DNA of 64,000 bases from Nevskiaceae bacterium (GTDB lineage: Bacteria > Pseudomonadota > Gammaproteobacteria > Steroidobacterales > Steroidobacteraceae), in NCBI GenBank assembly GCA_018883185.1, contig VEQP01000010.1:1-64000 (forward strand), read 5' to 3'. Shown piece by piece: positions 26,473 to 36,213 of this stretch (within the stretch, counting starts at the first letter, position 1; the number at the start of each line of letters is the position of its first letter). Under the pieces are notes generated by a model. It made no database searches. It had not been told where the DNA came from and worked only from the letters and a program-made list of their open reading frames with translations. Position numbers and translations under genes: made by a program.

Positions 26473-28245
26473 ATGAGCACACAAGATATCCGTGTTCCGG
26501 ATTTGGGCAATTTCGCTGACGTGCCAGTCATCGATGTGCTGGTGAAAGTGGGCGAGAGCGTGGAGGCCGAGGCCCCGTTGATCACGCTCGAGACCGACAA
26601 GGCATCGATGGATGTTCCGACGCCCACGGCCGGCACTATCGTCGAAGTGTGCGTGGGCCGAGGCGAGCGTGTCTCCAAGGGCAGCCTCATTGCGCGCATC
26701 AGCGTTGCGAGTGTTTCCACTGTTGCCACTGCTGCGTCAGCCGCCGCAGAGGCTCCGCAGGCCGAGCCGTCGCCCACTGTGGGTAGGGCGGCGGCGCCAG
26801 TGGCGCTGCCGATCGCCTCCGATCCCCCTCCCTCCGCCGATCAGCATGCGCCGGTGCTCGTTCTGGGTGCGGGGCCGGGCGGCTACACGGCGGCGTTTCG
26901 CGCAGCGGATCTCGGTCTTGCGGTCACGCTCGTCGAGCGCGGCCCGACCTTGGGTGGCGTCTGCTTGAACGTGGGCTGCATTCCTTCCAAGGCGCTGCTG
27001 CATGCGGCCAAGGTCATCGACGAGGCGCATGCGATGGCCGAGCACGGCATCGTGTTCGGTGCCCCGCAGATCGACGTGCCGAAGTTGCGTGCTTGGAAGT
27101 CTTCGGTGGTCGGCAAGCTGACGGGCGGGCTGTCTTCGCTGGCACGTCAGCGCAAGGTAACGGTGTTGAATGGTGAGGGCCGGTTCGTTGGCCCACGGCT
27201 CCTTGAGGTGAAGAGCGCCGAGGGTGTGCGCACGGTGAGCTTTGACCATTGCATCATCGCGGCCGGCTCCTTGCCCGTTCGGCTGCCCGGGTTACCGGAC
27301 GATCCGCGGATCATGGATTCGACGGCGGCGCTCGAACTGGCGGATGTTCCGGCGCGGATGCTGGTCATTGGCGGCGGCATCATCGGTCTCGAGATGGGTT
27401 GTGTCTACGAGGCACTCGGCAGCAAGGTCAGTGTCGTCGAGTTGATGCGACAGTTGATGCCGGGTGCCGATCCGGATTTGGTCAAGCCGCTCGAGAAGCG
27501 GCTGCGCAAGCGTTACGAGCAGGTGATGCTCGGCGTCAAGGTGAAGGCCGTGGTGGCTGAAGCTGCGGGGATTCGTGTGAGCTTCGAGGGCGAGGGCGCA
27601 CCGGAGCCGCAGCTCTACGATCGAGTGCTCGTCGCGGTCGGACGCAAACCGAATGGGGCACTGCTTGAGGCGGGCAAGGCGGGCGTCAACGTCGACGAAC
27701 GCGGTTTCATTGCGGTCGATAAGCAGATGCGCACCAACGTGCCACATATCTTTGCTATTGGCGATTTGGTCGGTCAGCCCATGCTCGCCCATAAGGCCAG
27801 TCACGAGGGCAAGGTCGCCGCCGAGGTCATCGCCGGAGAAAAACGCGCCTTCGACGCACGGGTCATTCCTTCTGTGGCCTACACCGACCCTGAAGTGGCT
27901 TGGGTGGGTTTGACGGAAACCGAAGCGAAAGCAAAGGGCATCGCCGTGCAGAAGGGCCTGTTCCCTTGGGCGGCGAGCGGTCGCTCGCTCGCTCAGGGTC
28001 GCGACGAAGGTTTCACCAAGTTGCTATTCGATCCGCAAAGCCATCGGGTGCTGGGCGGCGGCATCGTGGGGCCCAATGCGGGCGAGCTGATCGGCGAGAT
28101 CGCGCTCGCCATCGAAATGGGCGCGGACGCCGCGGATGTCGGCCTGACAATCCATCCGCACCCGACTTTGTCGGAGTCGATTGCCTTCTCGGCCGAGGCC
28201 TTCGAGGGAACGCTTACCGACCTTTACGTTCCTAAGAAAAAGTAG
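26473..28245 (+). CDS. lpdA: Dihydrolipoyl dehydrogenase (E3) with N-terminal lipoyl domain
   Basis: 590-residue flavoprotein that re-oxidises dihydrolipoyl groups with NAD. Residues 1-78 form a lipoyl domain (lysine in ETDKASM), followed by a ~40-residue Ala/Pro linker. The FAD domain opens with VLVLGAGPGGYTAAFRA, the redox disulfide is CLNVGC, the NAD motif is VIGGGIIGLEMG, and the active-site histidine is in HPHPTLSE. The fused lipoyl-E3 arrangement is known from several proteobacteria. GAGGCGGG precedes the ATG. The stop codon lies by the palindrome GCGCTAGCGC (28245-28254), between convergent genes. Confidence 0.97.
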   Translation: MSTQDIRVPDLGNFADVPVIDVLVKVGESVEAEAPLITLETDKASMDVPTPTAGTIVEVCVGRGERVSKGSLIARISVASVSTVATAASAAAEAPQAEPSPTVGRAAAPVALPIASDPPPSADQHAPVLVLGAGPGGYTAAFRAADLGLAVTLVERGPTLGGVCLNVGCIPSKALLHAAKVIDEAHAMAEHGIVFGAPQIDVPKLRAWKSSVVGKLTGGLSSLARQRKVTVLNGEGRFVGPRLLEVKSAEGVRTVSFDHCIIAAGSLPVRLPGLPDDPRIMDSTAALELADVPARMLVIGGGIIGLEMGCVYEALGSKVSVVELMRQLMPGADPDLVKPLEKRLRKRYEQVMLGVKVKAVVAEAAGIRVSFEGEGAPEPQLYDRVLVAVGRKPNGALLEAGKAGVNVDERGFIAVDKQMRTNVPHIFAIGDLVGQPMLAHKASHEGKVAAEVIAGEKRAFDARVIPSVAYTDPEVAWVGLTETEAKAKGIAVQKGLFPWAASGRSLAQGRDEGFTKLLFDPQSHRVLGGGIVGPNAGELIGEIALAIEMGADAADVGLTIHPHPTLSESIAFSAEAFEGTLTDLYVPKKK

Positions 28246-28263
28246 CGCTAGCGCCGATGCGCC

Positions 28264-28707
28264 CTAGCGACGACGGGTGCTGAGTGCCTCGAGATCATCG
28301 AGGTAGCGGCGCTCGTCGGGCACCGTCCCCGCTCGCTGCGCCTCCCAGAGCGCGCGGCCTAGCGCCTCCATCATGCGATGCTCGGCCTCATGCACCCCGA
28401 GTTGGCGTTTGAGGTGGGTGTGAATGCGCTGAATGCCCGCTGGTCGATTCGTGCCCACCTGTTCGCGCAGCGCCATATGCATCGATAAATGTAGAAACGG
28501 GTTCGTGCGGCCGGTGTCGGCGCCGAACTCGACCTGTAGCGCAGCATCACCCTGTTCCAGCCATCGGTGGTATTCCGGGTGCTCACCTACAATCGCGGCG
28601 AGTTGTGCTTCAAGTGGTGTGAGCACAGCGCCTGCGCGGGACTGCTGCCAGGCCTGCAGCCAGCCGCGTCGCAGTTCGTCACGTGAGCCGCCGAACAGGA
28701 GGCTCAT
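28264..28707 (-). CDS. DUF1841 protein
   Basis: 147-residue soluble protein of the DUF1841 family. The pattern PLEAQLAAIVGEHPEYHRWLE, TNPFLHLSMHMALREQ, HEAEHRMMEALGRALWEAQR and PDERRYL is characteristic. Conserved histidines suggest a metal site, but no activity is known. The start is ATG 28707, overlapping the nth stop (ATGA); the longer in-frame extension lies inside nth. DUF1841 next to nth is common in Gamma- and Betaproteobacteria. Confidence 0.88.
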   Translation of the reverse strand: MSLLFGGSRDELRRGWLQAWQQSRAGAVLTPLEAQLAAIVGEHPEYHRWLEQGDAALQVEFGADTGRTNPFLHLSMHMALREQVGTNRPAGIQRIHTHLKRQLGVHEAEHRMMEALGRALWEAQRAGTVPDERRYLDDLEALSTRRR

Positions 28708-29342
28708 GGATCCGTCCGCGTCTTGTGGCGAAACGAGCAAAGATCGGCAATGCAGCAGGCGGGGCAGGCGGGTTTTCGCGCCTTGCACACGTAGCGCCCG
28801 TGCAGGATCAGCCAGTGGTGGGCGTCTTTGAGGAATTCCTCGGGAATGTTCTTGAGCAACTTTTTCTCGACGGCCAGCACTGTCTTGCCGGGAGCGAGAC
28901 CCGTTCGATTCGCGACACGGAAGATATGCGTGTCGACAGCCATGGTCGGTTCGCCGAAGGCGGTGTTGAGGACCACGTTCGCTGTCTTGCGGCCGACTCC
29001 GGGCAGCGCTTCGAGCGATTCCCTCGTGCGCGGTACCTCGCCGCCGTGCTGCTCGAGAATGAGGCGGCAGGTGGCAAGAATATTTTTCGCCTTGCCTTTG
29101 TAGAGCCCTATGCTCTTGACGTAACCGGCGAGGTCATCGCCGAGCGCGAGAATCGCCGCCGGCGTGTTGGCGATCGGGAACAGTTTACGTGTGGCGATGT
29201 TGACGCTTCGATCGGTCGCTTGAGCGGACAGGATCACCGCGACCAGCAATTCGAAGGGCGTCGAGTATTCAAGCTCCGTGGTGGGGTGCGGGTTACGCGC
29301 CCGAAGGCGTTCGAACATCATCTGTCGCGCGGCAGGTTTCAT
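28704..29342 (-). CDS. nth: Endonuclease III (DNA glycosylase/AP lyase)
   Basis: 212-residue base-excision repair enzyme removing oxidised pyrimidines. The helix-hairpin-helix LPGVGRKTANVVL contains catalytic Lys119, the catalytic Asp137 is in VDTHIFRVANR, and the C-terminal [4Fe-4S] loop has the exact C-x6-C-x2-C-x5-C spacing. It lies downstream of an RnfB-like gene, an order also known from rsx/rnf-nth loci in enterics, though here the other rnf genes are missing. Confidence 0.97.
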   Translation of the reverse strand: MKPAARQMMFERLRARNPHPTTELEYSTPFELLVAVILSAQATDRSVNIATRKLFPIANTPAAILALGDDLAGYVKSIGLYKGKAKNILATCRLILEQHGGEVPRTRESLEALPGVGRKTANVVLNTAFGEPTMAVDTHIFRVANRTGLAPGKTVLAVEKKLLKNIPEEFLKDAHHWLILHGRYVCKARKPACPACCIADLCSFRHKTRTDP

Positions 29343-29350
29343 TCAGAACG

Positions 29351-29398
29351 TCTCACGGGCAGAGCATCTCACGGGCAGTGCGTGTCACGGTGTGCTTG
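29351..29398. repeat. Three tandem 16-bp units upstream of nth
   Basis: Units start at 29351, 29367 and 29383. The first two share TCTCACGGGCAG exactly; the third keeps TGTCACGG and then diverges. They span the gap between rnfB and nth and the last codons of rnfB. Confidence 0.5.
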
Positions 29399-29936
29399 AG
29401 TGAGGGAGGCGCTTGCGTGCGGCGAGCACGGCGAGACGTTCCGCTTCGCGTCTCTCGCGGCGTGCACGATGAGCGTGATGGCGTTGTCGATTGTCGACGG
29501 GCGCCGGCGCAGCGCCGTGTTCGGCAGCTCGAGGGCGTAGCACGATGCAATCGACGGGACAGGGAGCGATGCACAACTCACATCCCGTACATCGATCCTC
29601 AAGCACAATGTGCAACTGACGTTGCGCACCGACGATGGCATCCACCGGACAGGGAGGCAGGCAGCGTGCACAGCCGATGCAGCGCTCTGGATCGATCCAC
29701 ACGACCTGCTGCGCCGACTCGACGCCGCAACTTGTATCCAAGGGCAGTGCGGGGGTATCGAGCAGTGCGGCGAGACGCTGAATGGTGGCACTGCCACCCG
29801 GTGGGCAGCGGTTGAGGGCAGCTTCGCCGCGCGACAGCGCTTCGGCATACGGCAGACAGCCGTTGTACCCGCAGCGCGTGCACTGCGTTTGCGGCAGCAG
29901 CGCGTCAATGGCTTCGACGCTGGCTGTGTGCCTCAT
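29385..29936 (-). CDS. rnfB: Anchorless RnfB/RsxB-like ferredoxin
   Basis: 183-residue iron-sulfur protein. An N-terminal Fe-S ligand block (QTQCTRCGYNGCLPYAEAL...CPPGG) is followed by two ferredoxin-type [4Fe-4S] motifs (CIGCARCLPPCP and CTGCELCIAPCP). This matches the RnfB subunit of the Rnf/Rsx electron-transfer complex, but the usual N-terminal membrane helix is absent: the ORF opens only 10 nt after metG. The C-terminal ~35 residues are highly basic (RRERREAERL). rnfACDGE genes are not adjacent. It may act as a soluble electron donor, perhaps for Fe-S upkeep of nearby Nth. Confidence 0.87.
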   Translation of the reverse strand: MRHTASVEAIDALLPQTQCTRCGYNGCLPYAEALSRGEAALNRCPPGGSATIQRLAALLDTPALPLDTSCGVESAQQVVWIDPERCIGCARCLPPCPVDAIVGAQRQLHIVLEDRCTGCELCIAPCPVDCIVLRPRAAEHGAAPAPVDNRQRHHAHRARRERREAERLAVLAARKRLPHSSTP

Positions 29937-29946
29937 GTCGCGACAC

Positions 29947-32007
29947 TCAACTGATGGGCATGCCGCCGGCCGCGCCATCGTCTGCCGTCAGCAGATAGAC
30001 GCGGTCGTTCTCGTCCGTCGCACACAGCACCATGCCTTCGGAGACGCCGAAGCGCATCTTGCGCGGTGCAAGGTTGGCGACGAGCACGACCCGCTTGCCA
30101 ACCAGCGACTCCGGGGAGTACGACTTGCGGATGCCTGAAAAGACCGTGCGTTGGGTGTCGCCGAGTCCGAGCGTCAGCTTCAGCAATTTGTCCGAACCCT
30201 CAACCGTGCTGGCGGCTAAAACTTCGGCGATGCGCAGCTGCACTTTCGTGAAGTCGTCTATGCCGATGACATCCGGCTCGCTGGTTATCTTTGGAGCCGC
30301 CGCTTTAGACGACGCTGTCGCTGGTGTCGTGGACGGCGCTGTCGGGGGCGCTACGCCGGCTGCGGCCGCTGCGGGTGTTGCCGGTTGTGCAACAAGTGCC
30401 GCAACCGACTTCAACTCGAGTCGCGTGGCCAGCGGCTCGTAACTCGCGAGCACCGTGCCGAGCAGCGGCGCATCGACTTCGTTCCAGCGCGCCAGCGGTG
30501 TCCCGAGGAATGCAGCGGCCTTGCAGGCCATCTGCGGCAAAACGGGCGCGAGGTACAACATCAACACCCGGAACAGGTTGATGCCTTGTGTGGCCACCGC
30601 CAGCGCGGCCTCGGCCTGCGCGGGGTCGCGTGCCAGCGCCCACGGCTTGCGGGCATCGACGTACTGGTTCGCACGGTCGGCCAGTTGCATGATTTCGCGG
30701 ATCGCCTGCGAGTAATCGCGCCCCTCGTAAAGGGCGGCGATGCGCGGCGCCGCCGATGCGAACTCGGTGTGTAGCTCAGGTTCGGGCAGGCTCGTGGCCA
30801 AGCGGCCACCGGCACGCGCGACGAACCCTGCACAACGACTGGCAATGTTGACGAGCTTGCCGACGAGATCGGAGTTGACCCGAGCGGTGAAGTCCTCGAG
30901 CGACAGATCGATGTCGTCGACGCCCGGGCCGAGCTTGGCGGCAAAGTAATAGCGCAGGGGCTCGGGCGGCAAATGTTCGAGGTAGCGACGTGCAGTAATA
31001 AACGTGCCGCGCGACTTGGACATCTTCTGGCCGTTGATGGTCAGAAAACCATGCACGTGCACGGCGGTCGGGCGACGGAAGCCTGAGCCGTGCAGCACGG
31101 CGGGCCAAAACAGAGTGTGGAAGTAACTGATGTCCTTGCCGATGAAGTGGTGCAACTCGGTGGGAGAGTCCGCCTTGAGGTAGTGGGACATGTCGAGGCC
31201 GACGCGTGCACACAGCGCCTTGAAGCTGCCGAGGTAACCGATCGGTGCGTCGAACCAAACGTAAAAATATTTGCCCGGATGGCCGGGGATCCCGAAGCCG
31301 AAATACGGCGCATCGCGCGAGATGTCCCAATCCTGCAGTCCGGCGGCGAACCACTCCTCGAGCTTGGCACGCACGGCTGGTTGCAGGGAGCCGCTGGCCA
31401 CCCACTCGCGCAGCATGGCGTCGAAATGCCCCAGGGCAAAGAAAAGATGCTCGGATTCACGCCAAACGGGGGGCGTGCCCGAAATCGTCGACTTGGGCTC
31501 CAGCAAATCGGCGGGGGTGTAGGTCGCGCCACAGGCTTCGCAACTGTCGCCGTATTGATCCGGCGTCTTGCAGGTTGGGCAGGTACCGCGGACGTAACGG
31601 TCGGGCAGGAACATACCGGCCGTCTCGTCATAGGCTTGGCGAACACTGCGCCGCGTGATGTGCCCGGCGGCATTCAGCCGCTCGAACATGAGGTCGGTGA
31701 AGTAGCGATTCTCGTCGCTGTGGGTGGAGTGGAAGTGGTCGTGACCGATCAGGAAGTCGCGGTAATCGGCGCGGTGCTCCTCGGCAACGCGCGCAATCAG
31801 GGCCTCCGGGGTCACGCCTTCCGTCTGCGCCTTGATCATGATCGGTGTGCCATGAGTATCTTCAGCACACACGTAGAGGCAGTCGTTGCCTTGCATCTTC
31901 TGGAAGCGAACCCAGACGTCGGTCTGCACGGCCTCGATGATGTGTCCGAGGTGCAGGGGGCCGTTGGCGTAGGGCAGGGCGCTGGTAACGAGGATCTGGC
32001 GTGGCAT
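29947..32007 (-). CDS. metG: Methionine-tRNA ligase
   Basis: 686-residue class I synthetase. HIGH appears as HLGH in [16 protein letters not shown] as KMSKSRG, and the zinc knuckle uses CPTC...CEAC. After the anticodon-binding domain, an Ala/Pro/Thr-rich linker (~535-575) leads to a C-terminal EMAPII-like tRNA-binding domain ([13 protein letters not shown]), as in dimeric MetRS. The start is ATG 32007 (MPRQIL), inside a perfect inverted repeat shared with the divergent apbC start. On the minus strand GATAAT is 6 nt before the ATG and no Shine-Dalgarno is seen, so the mRNA may be leaderless. Confidence 0.98.
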   Translation of the reverse strand: MPRQILVTSALPYANGPLHLGHIIEAVQTDVWVRFQKMQGNDCLYVCAEDTHGTPIMIKAQTEGVTPEALIARVAEEHRADYRDFLIGHDHFHSTHSDENRYFTDLMFERLNAAGHITRRSVRQAYDETAGMFLPDRYVRGTCPTCKTPDQYGDSCEACGATYTPADLLEPKSTISGTPPVWRESEHLFFALGHFDAMLREWVASGSLQPAVRAKLEEWFAAGLQDWDISRDAPYFGFGIPGHPGKYFYVWFDAPIGYLGSFKALCARVGLDMSHYLKADSPTELHHFIGKDISYFHTLFWPAVLHGSGFRRPTAVHVHGFLTINGQKMSKSRGTFITARRYLEHLPPEPLRYYFAAKLGPGVDDIDLSLEDFTARVNSDLVGKLVNIASRCAGFVARAGGRLATSLPEPELHTEFASAAPRIAALYEGRDYSQAIREIMQLADRANQYVDARKPWALARDPAQAEAALAVATQGINLFRVLMLYLAPVLPQMACKAAAFLGTPLARWNEVDAPLLGTVLASYEPLATRLELKSVAALVAQPATPAAAAAGVAPPTAPSTTPATASSKAAAPKITSEPDVIGIDDFTKVQLRIAEVLAASTVEGSDKLLKLTLGLGDTQRTVFSGIRKSYSPESLVGKRVVLVANLAPRKMRFGVSEGMVLCATDENDRVYLLTADDGAAGGMPIS

Positions 32008-32070
32008 GCGGCAATTATCGCACAAGCGGTGCGCGATCCCGGCGCGTTACCGGCTAGAATTGCCGCATGC
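32004..32070. promoter_or_regulatory. Divergent metG/apbC promoter inside a 13-bp inverted repeat
   Basis: GCATGCGGCAATT (32004-32016) and AATTGCCGCATGC (32058-32070) are exact reverse complements. Each arm contains one start codon (metG 32007, apbC 32067). A -10-like hexamer lies 6 nt before each start: GATAAT at 32014-32019 (minus) and TAGAAT at 32055-32060 (plus). No good -35 elements or ribosome sites are visible. The symmetry suggests a regulator site or matched leaderless starts. Confidence 0.5.
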
Positions 32071-33164
32071 CGGAGACACAAGACACGACTGCCCTGCAGG
32101 CCGCGATAGGCCAGTTCGTCGAGCCCAATCTTCGCCAGTCACTGGCGGAAGCCAAAGCGATCCGCGCTCTCGAGCGTCATGGCCCCGGCTGGCGCGTGAC
32201 GCTCGCGCTCGGCTTCCCCGTCGAGGGCTATGCCGCCTCGCTGCAATTGGCGCTGCAGCAGCGTCTGATATCTCTCGGAATCACGGAGCCTGTGGTCGTC
32301 ACGTTGCAGGCCAACATTGCCTCGCATGCGGTCCAGCGTGGTCTGGCGCCGCTGGCGGGTATCAAGAACATCGTCGCCGTGGCTTCGGGCAAAGGTGGCG
32401 TTGGCAAGTCCACTGTGGCGGCGAATCTCGCGCTGGCTTGGGCTGCACAGGGTGCGCGCGTCGGCTTGCTGGATGCCGACATCTACGGCCCGTCGCAACC
32501 CATTATGCTGGGCTTGCAGGGCCAGCGCCCGAGTTCGCGTGATGGCAAACGCATCCAGCCGTTGCGCGCGCATGGTGTCGTGGCCATGTCGATCGGCTTT
32601 CTCGTCGATGTCGAGCAGCCGATGGTGTGGCGCGGTCCCATGGTGACCTCGGCACTCAACCAATTGCTCGCCGACACCGAGTGGGGTGAGCTCGATTATT
32701 TGGTTGTCGACATGCCACCCGGTACCGGCGATATCCAGTTGACCCTGTCGCAGCGTGTGCCGGTTTCGGGCGCGGTGATTGTCACCACCCCGCAAGACAT
32801 TTCCCTAGCCGATGCGCGCAAAGGGTTGCGCATGTTCGAGAAGGTGAACGTGCCCGTGCTCGGCATCATCGAAAACATGGCTGTCCACGTTTGCACGAAC
32901 TGCGGTCACGCCGAACACGTGTTTGGCACAGGTGGTGGCGAGCGCATGGCGACTCAATACGACGTGCAGTTGCTGGGTTCATTACCGCTCGATGCTCGCG
33001 TGCGCGAAGAGGCGGATGGGGGTCGGCCGAGCGTGGTTGCCGCGCCCTCCAGCGCTCGCGCCGAGGCTTTTTTGACTTTGGCGCGTCGCACGGCCGGCGA
33101 GTTGGCGCGCCGCTCGCGTGATCGCAGCGGCGCCTTTCCGAAAATCATCGTCGAGGACACATGA
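32067..33164 (+). CDS. apbC: Mrp/ApbC Fe-S cluster carrier ATPase
   Basis: 365-residue P-loop ATPase that transfers Fe-S clusters to target enzymes. An N-terminal DUF59/MIP18-type domain (~residues 5-85) precedes the deviant Walker [16 protein letters not shown] and the switch region [10 protein letters not shown]. The DMPPGTGD motif is conserved, and the CxxC cluster-binding pair is in VCTNCGH near residue 275. It overlaps dcd as ATGA, and apbC-dcd order recurs in Gammaproteobacteria. ATG 32067 lies within the inverted repeat shared with metG. Confidence 0.95.
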   Translation: MPETQDTTALQAAIGQFVEPNLRQSLAEAKAIRALERHGPGWRVTLALGFPVEGYAASLQLALQQRLISLGITEPVVVTLQANIASHAVQRGLAPLAGIKNIVAVASGKGGVGKSTVAANLALAWAAQGARVGLLDADIYGPSQPIMLGLQGQRPSSRDGKRIQPLRAHGVVAMSIGFLVDVEQPMVWRGPMVTSALNQLLADTEWGELDYLVVDMPPGTGDIQLTLSQRVPVSGAVIVTTPQDISLADARKGLRMFEKVNVPVLGIIENMAVHVCTNCGHAEHVFGTGGGERMATQYDVQLLGSLPLDARVREEADGGRPSVVAAPSSARAEAFLTLARRTAGELARRSRDRSGAFPKIIVEDT

Positions 33165-33727
33165 GCATCAAGTCCGATCACTGGATCCGCCGTATGGCCG
33201 CCTCGCACGGCATGATCGAGCCCTTTGAGCCGGGGCAGGTTCGCACTGCACTGGGGGAACGGATTATTTCCTACGGCACCTCGAGTTACGGCTACGACGT
33301 GCGCTGTGCGCGTGAGTTCAAGATCTTCACGAACATCAACTCGACGATCGTTGACCCCAAGGCCTTCGACGAGAAAAGCTTTGTCGATGTCGACTCGGAC
33401 GTCTGCATCATTCCGCCCAATTCGTTCGCACTCGCACGGACCGTCGAGTACTTCCGCATCCCGCGCAGCGTGCTCACGGTATGTCTCGGCAAGTCGACCT
33501 ACGCGCGCTGCGGCATAATCGTCAACGTGACGCCGCTTGAGCCCGAATGGGAAGGCCACGTGACCCTCGAGTTCTCCAACACCACGCCGCTGCCCGCCAA
33601 GATCTACGCCAACGAGGGCGTGGCACAGATGCTGTTTTTCGAGAGCGACGAGGTCTGCTCAACGTCCTACCGCGATCGGGGCGGCAAGTACCAGGGGCAG
33701 CAGGGCGTGACGCTGCCGCGCACTTAG
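33161..33727 (+). CDS. dcd: dCTP deaminase
   Basis: 188-residue trimeric enzyme converting dCTP to dUTP for dTTP synthesis. Conserved segments are [19 protein letters not shown], the catalytic-glutamate segment [13 protein letters not shown], and [18 protein letters not shown]. Length is that of the monofunctional enterobacterial type. The start overlaps apbC by 4 bases, and its TAG overlaps the stop of the convergent DUF3108 gene in TTAG, so there is no room for a terminator between them. Confidence 0.97.
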   Translation: MSIKSDHWIRRMAASHGMIEPFEPGQVRTALGERIISYGTSSYGYDVRCAREFKIFTNINSTIVDPKAFDEKSFVDVDSDVCIIPPNSFALARTVEYFRIPRSVLTVCLGKSTYARCGIIVNVTPLEPEWEGHVTLEFSNTTPLPAKIYANEGVAQMLFFESDEVCSTSYRDRGGKYQGQQGVTLPRT

Positions 33728-34461
33728 CGGCGGTAGCTCTTCAGGCGCATCGACCATTCGAGGCGATCGCCGCGCTTGCGCTCCGCTTGCACGGGCAGAA
33801 AGCCGAGCGAGGGTGCGTACCAGACGCGGGTCACCCGGTCGGAGTTCGGCCGATGACTGGACCACACCACCGTTTCCAGTTCTCCAGCCACGGTGCGCAG
33901 TGTCGCTCGACCCTCGTCAACGTAGACGTATTCCTTGATTTCGTCCTTGTCTATCAGCCGAAAGCCGCTCGGGCGCTCGCCGGCGGCGAGCGCGCGCAGC
34001 AGGGCGATCTGCACCGACATCCCGTCCTGTAGACCGGCTTGCAGCGGCAGGTCCACTGCTTTGAGCTCGGCCGTGCCGCGCACCCGGCCGGTTGGCCAGT
34101 CAAACTCAAGGGAGATATCTTTGTCGGTGGATTTGGTGCCATCGTCCGCGACATAGCGCAGCGGTCGGGGCCGATCGTCCTCGAGCACAAACAGGCTGGT
34201 CTGACGGATCTCACCCGGCAAGGCGAGCTTGAACAGACCACGAGCCTCATTGCGTGACACGTAGCGCCAGCGATTGCCGTTGTCGCGGGTTAACTCAAGG
34301 CTACTGGTGCCCGCATTCATGCCCCGAAAAACCACCTCGAAACTCGCCTGAAAAGGCTCTAGCGAGGGCGCTGCAGCGCCGACGCGCGCCGCGCCGAGAC
34401 AGAGCGATGCAACGAGCAGCAGACGGCCGAGTGGGCGTAGCGATATCTGACTAGCGGTCAT
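33724..34461 (-). CDS. Exported DUF3108 protein
   Basis: 245-residue protein with a signal peptide (about residues 1-30, ending VGAAAP). The mature part matches DUF3108: [36 protein letters not shown] and [24 protein letters not shown]. It is predicted to be a beta-rich periplasmic protein. Function is unknown. It overlaps purN by 4 bases, and DUF3108 with purM/purN is a repeated neighbourhood in Gammaproteobacteria, probably reflecting operon sharing rather than a purine role. Confidence 0.87.
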   Translation of the reverse strand: MTASQISLRPLGRLLLVASLCLGAARVGAAAPSLEPFQASFEVVFRGMNAGTSSLELTRDNGNRWRYVSRNEARGLFKLALPGEIRQTSLFVLEDDRPRPLRYVADDGTKSTDKDISLEFDWPTGRVRGTAELKAVDLPLQAGLQDGMSVQIALLRALAAGERPSGFRLIDKDEIKEYVYVDEGRATLRTVAGELETVVWSSHRPNSDRVTRVWYAPSLGFLPVQAERKRGDRLEWSMRLKSYRR

Positions 34462-35123
34462 GAGCGCGCAAACTCCTCTCTGATCGGTTGTTGCAGCGGG
34501 ACTCCATCGAGTGTCGGCACCCCGTCAACGAACTTCATCCGACCGGACGTCACCCAGCCAACGGCTCTAGGGTAAATCACGTGCTCGATACGATGCACGG
34601 CGAGCCGCAGCGATTCAGCATCGTCGCCATCGCGCACAGCGAGCGACCCTTGCAGTACGCAGGGTCCGCCGTCGAGCTCAGGGGTGACGTAGTGCACGCT
34701 GGCGCCGTGCTCGGCCTCACCGGCCTCCAGCACTCTGCGGTGCGTATGCAGGCCCTTGTGCCGCGGTAGCAGTGAGGGGTGGATATTGAGCATTCGGGTG
34801 GCGAAGTGCTGTACGAACTCGGTATCAAGGATGCGCATGTAGCCCGCGAGTACGACGAGTTCGGCACCACACTCTTCGATGGCATGTTTTAGCCGAAGGT
34901 CGTGCGCGTGCCGCGATTCACCCGCTGCGTAGGGCAGTGCCTGAACCGGTACGCCGCGTGCGGCCGCCTTGGCCAGGCCAGCCGCCAGTGGCTGGTCGGA
35001 CAGTACGGTGACCACCTCGCCCTCGATGTCGCCCTGCGCGCAGGCATCGAGAATCGCCAGCATGTTGCTGCCGGTGCCGGAGATCAGCACGGCGATGCGG
35101 CGAGGTGCTCGGGCGGTGCTCAC
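34458..35123 (-). CDS. purN: Phosphoribosylglycinamide formyltransferase
   Basis: 221-residue enzyme of purine synthesis that transfers formyl from 10-formyl-THF to GAR. The N-terminal [14 protein letters not shown] phosphate loop and the catalytic cluster [18 protein letters not shown] (Asn-His) and [11 protein letters not shown] (Asp) are visible. The GTG start overlaps the purM stop as GTGA, the usual purM-purN coupling. Extra residues occur at both ends compared with the 212-residue E. coli protein. Confidence 0.97.
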   Translation of the reverse strand: MSTARAPRRIAVLISGTGSNMLAILDACAQGDIEGEVVTVLSDQPLAAGLAKAAARGVPVQALPYAAGESRHAHDLRLKHAIEECGAELVVLAGYMRILDTEFVQHFATRMLNIHPSLLPRHKGLHTHRRVLEAGEAEHGASVHYVTPELDGGPCVLQGSLAVRDGDDAESLRLAVHRIEHVIYPRAVGWVTSGRMKFVDGVPTLDGVPLQQPIREEFARS

Positions 35124-36163
35124 TCGATGACAACGTCGCCGTGGCCTGCGCAGACTTCGCCGATGACTGACGCCGTTTCGCCTTGGGCGCGCAGCACGGC
35201 GAGCGCCGCGTCAGCCGCATGAGCCGGTACGATGACAACCATGCCGATACCGCAGTTGAAGGTGCGGTGCATCTCGGCATCGGCGATGCCGCCGGTGCGC
35301 TGCAACCAGTCGAAGACCGGGTCGTGGGCCCACTGCGAACGTTGCAGGCGGACGCCGCAGTTCGACGGCAGTACCCGAGGGATGTTGTCCGTGAGGCCGC
35401 CACCGGTAATGTGTGCAAAACCGTGTACTGGCATGGCTTTGGTCAGCGCCAGCATCGCTGGAACATAAATCCGCGTGGGCGCGAGCAGCCGATCGAACAG
35501 CGATTTACCGTCGAGCTGGGTGTCCGCAGTAGCTTCACCGAGGGCCAGTAGGCGACGGATCAGCGAGTAGCCATTCGAGTGCGGACCCGAGGAGGCGAGG
35601 CCGATGACGGCATCGCCGACGCCGACGCGACTGCCGTCGATGATGGCCTCTTTCTCCACCACACCGACGCAGAAACCTGCCAGATCGTAATCGCCGCCGT
35701 GATACATGCCGGGCATCTCGGCCGTTTCGCCACCCACCAGCGCGCAGCCGGCGAGCCGACAGCCTTCGACGATGCCGGCGATCACGCTTTCGGCGACATC
35801 GACGTCGAGCTTGCCCGTGGCGTAGTAGTCGAGGAAAAACAGCGGTTCAGCGCCCTGCACGGCGACGTCGTTGACGCACATACCGACGAGGTCAATGCCG
35901 ATCGTGTCATGACGCCCAGTGTCGATCGCCAGGCGCAACTTGGTGCCAACGCCATCGGTGCCAGAGACCAGCACCGGTCGCTTCCAGCGCCCTTCGGGCA
36001 GCTCGACGAGGGCGCCGAACCCTCCGATACCCGCCAGAACCTCGGGGCGCCGAGCGCGTCTGACGAGCGGCTTGATGCGTTCGACCAGTTCGTCGCCGGC
36101 ATCGATGTCCACACCGGCGTCGCGATAGGTCAGCCCTTGGGTTTTCGATGGTTTGTCGGTCAT
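35120..36163 (-). CDS. purM: Phosphoribosylformylglycinamidine cyclo-ligase (AIR synthetase)
   Basis: 347-residue ATP-dependent enzyme forming AIR from FGAM. Characteristic stretches are [22 protein letters not shown] at the N-terminus, [37 protein letters not shown] and [13 protein letters not shown]. It is first of the minus-strand unit purM-purN-DUF3108. The 50-base gap to the divergent DUF2066 gene (36164-36213) contains CATAAT at 36183-36188 and TACAAT at 36197-36202 on the minus strand, possible -10 boxes. Confidence 0.97.
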   Translation of the reverse strand: MTDKPSKTQGLTYRDAGVDIDAGDELVERIKPLVRRARRPEVLAGIGGFGALVELPEGRWKRPVLVSGTDGVGTKLRLAIDTGRHDTIGIDLVGMCVNDVAVQGAEPLFFLDYYATGKLDVDVAESVIAGIVEGCRLAGCALVGGETAEMPGMYHGGDYDLAGFCVGVVEKEAIIDGSRVGVGDAVIGLASSGPHSNGYSLIRRLLALGEATADTQLDGKSLFDRLLAPTRIYVPAMLALTKAMPVHGFAHITGGGLTDNIPRVLPSNCGVRLQRSQWAHDPVFDWLQRTGGIADAEMHRTFNCGIGMVVIVPAHAADAALAVLRAQGETASVIGEVCAGHGDVVIE

Positions 36164-36213
36164 GGTCGCGAGGGGTGGGGAAATTATGGTTCGGTATTGT
36201 AGGCTATTCGCCC

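Noticed and set aside
29937-29978. Possible longer RnfB start giving 197 residues
   Set aside because: It overlaps metG, adds no hydrophobic anchor, and ATG 29936 aligns with the start of the conserved domain.
31090-32109. 339-residue plus-strand ORF opposite metG
   Set aside because: It covers metG in antisense and runs into apbC in another frame. No signal, motif or ribosome site.
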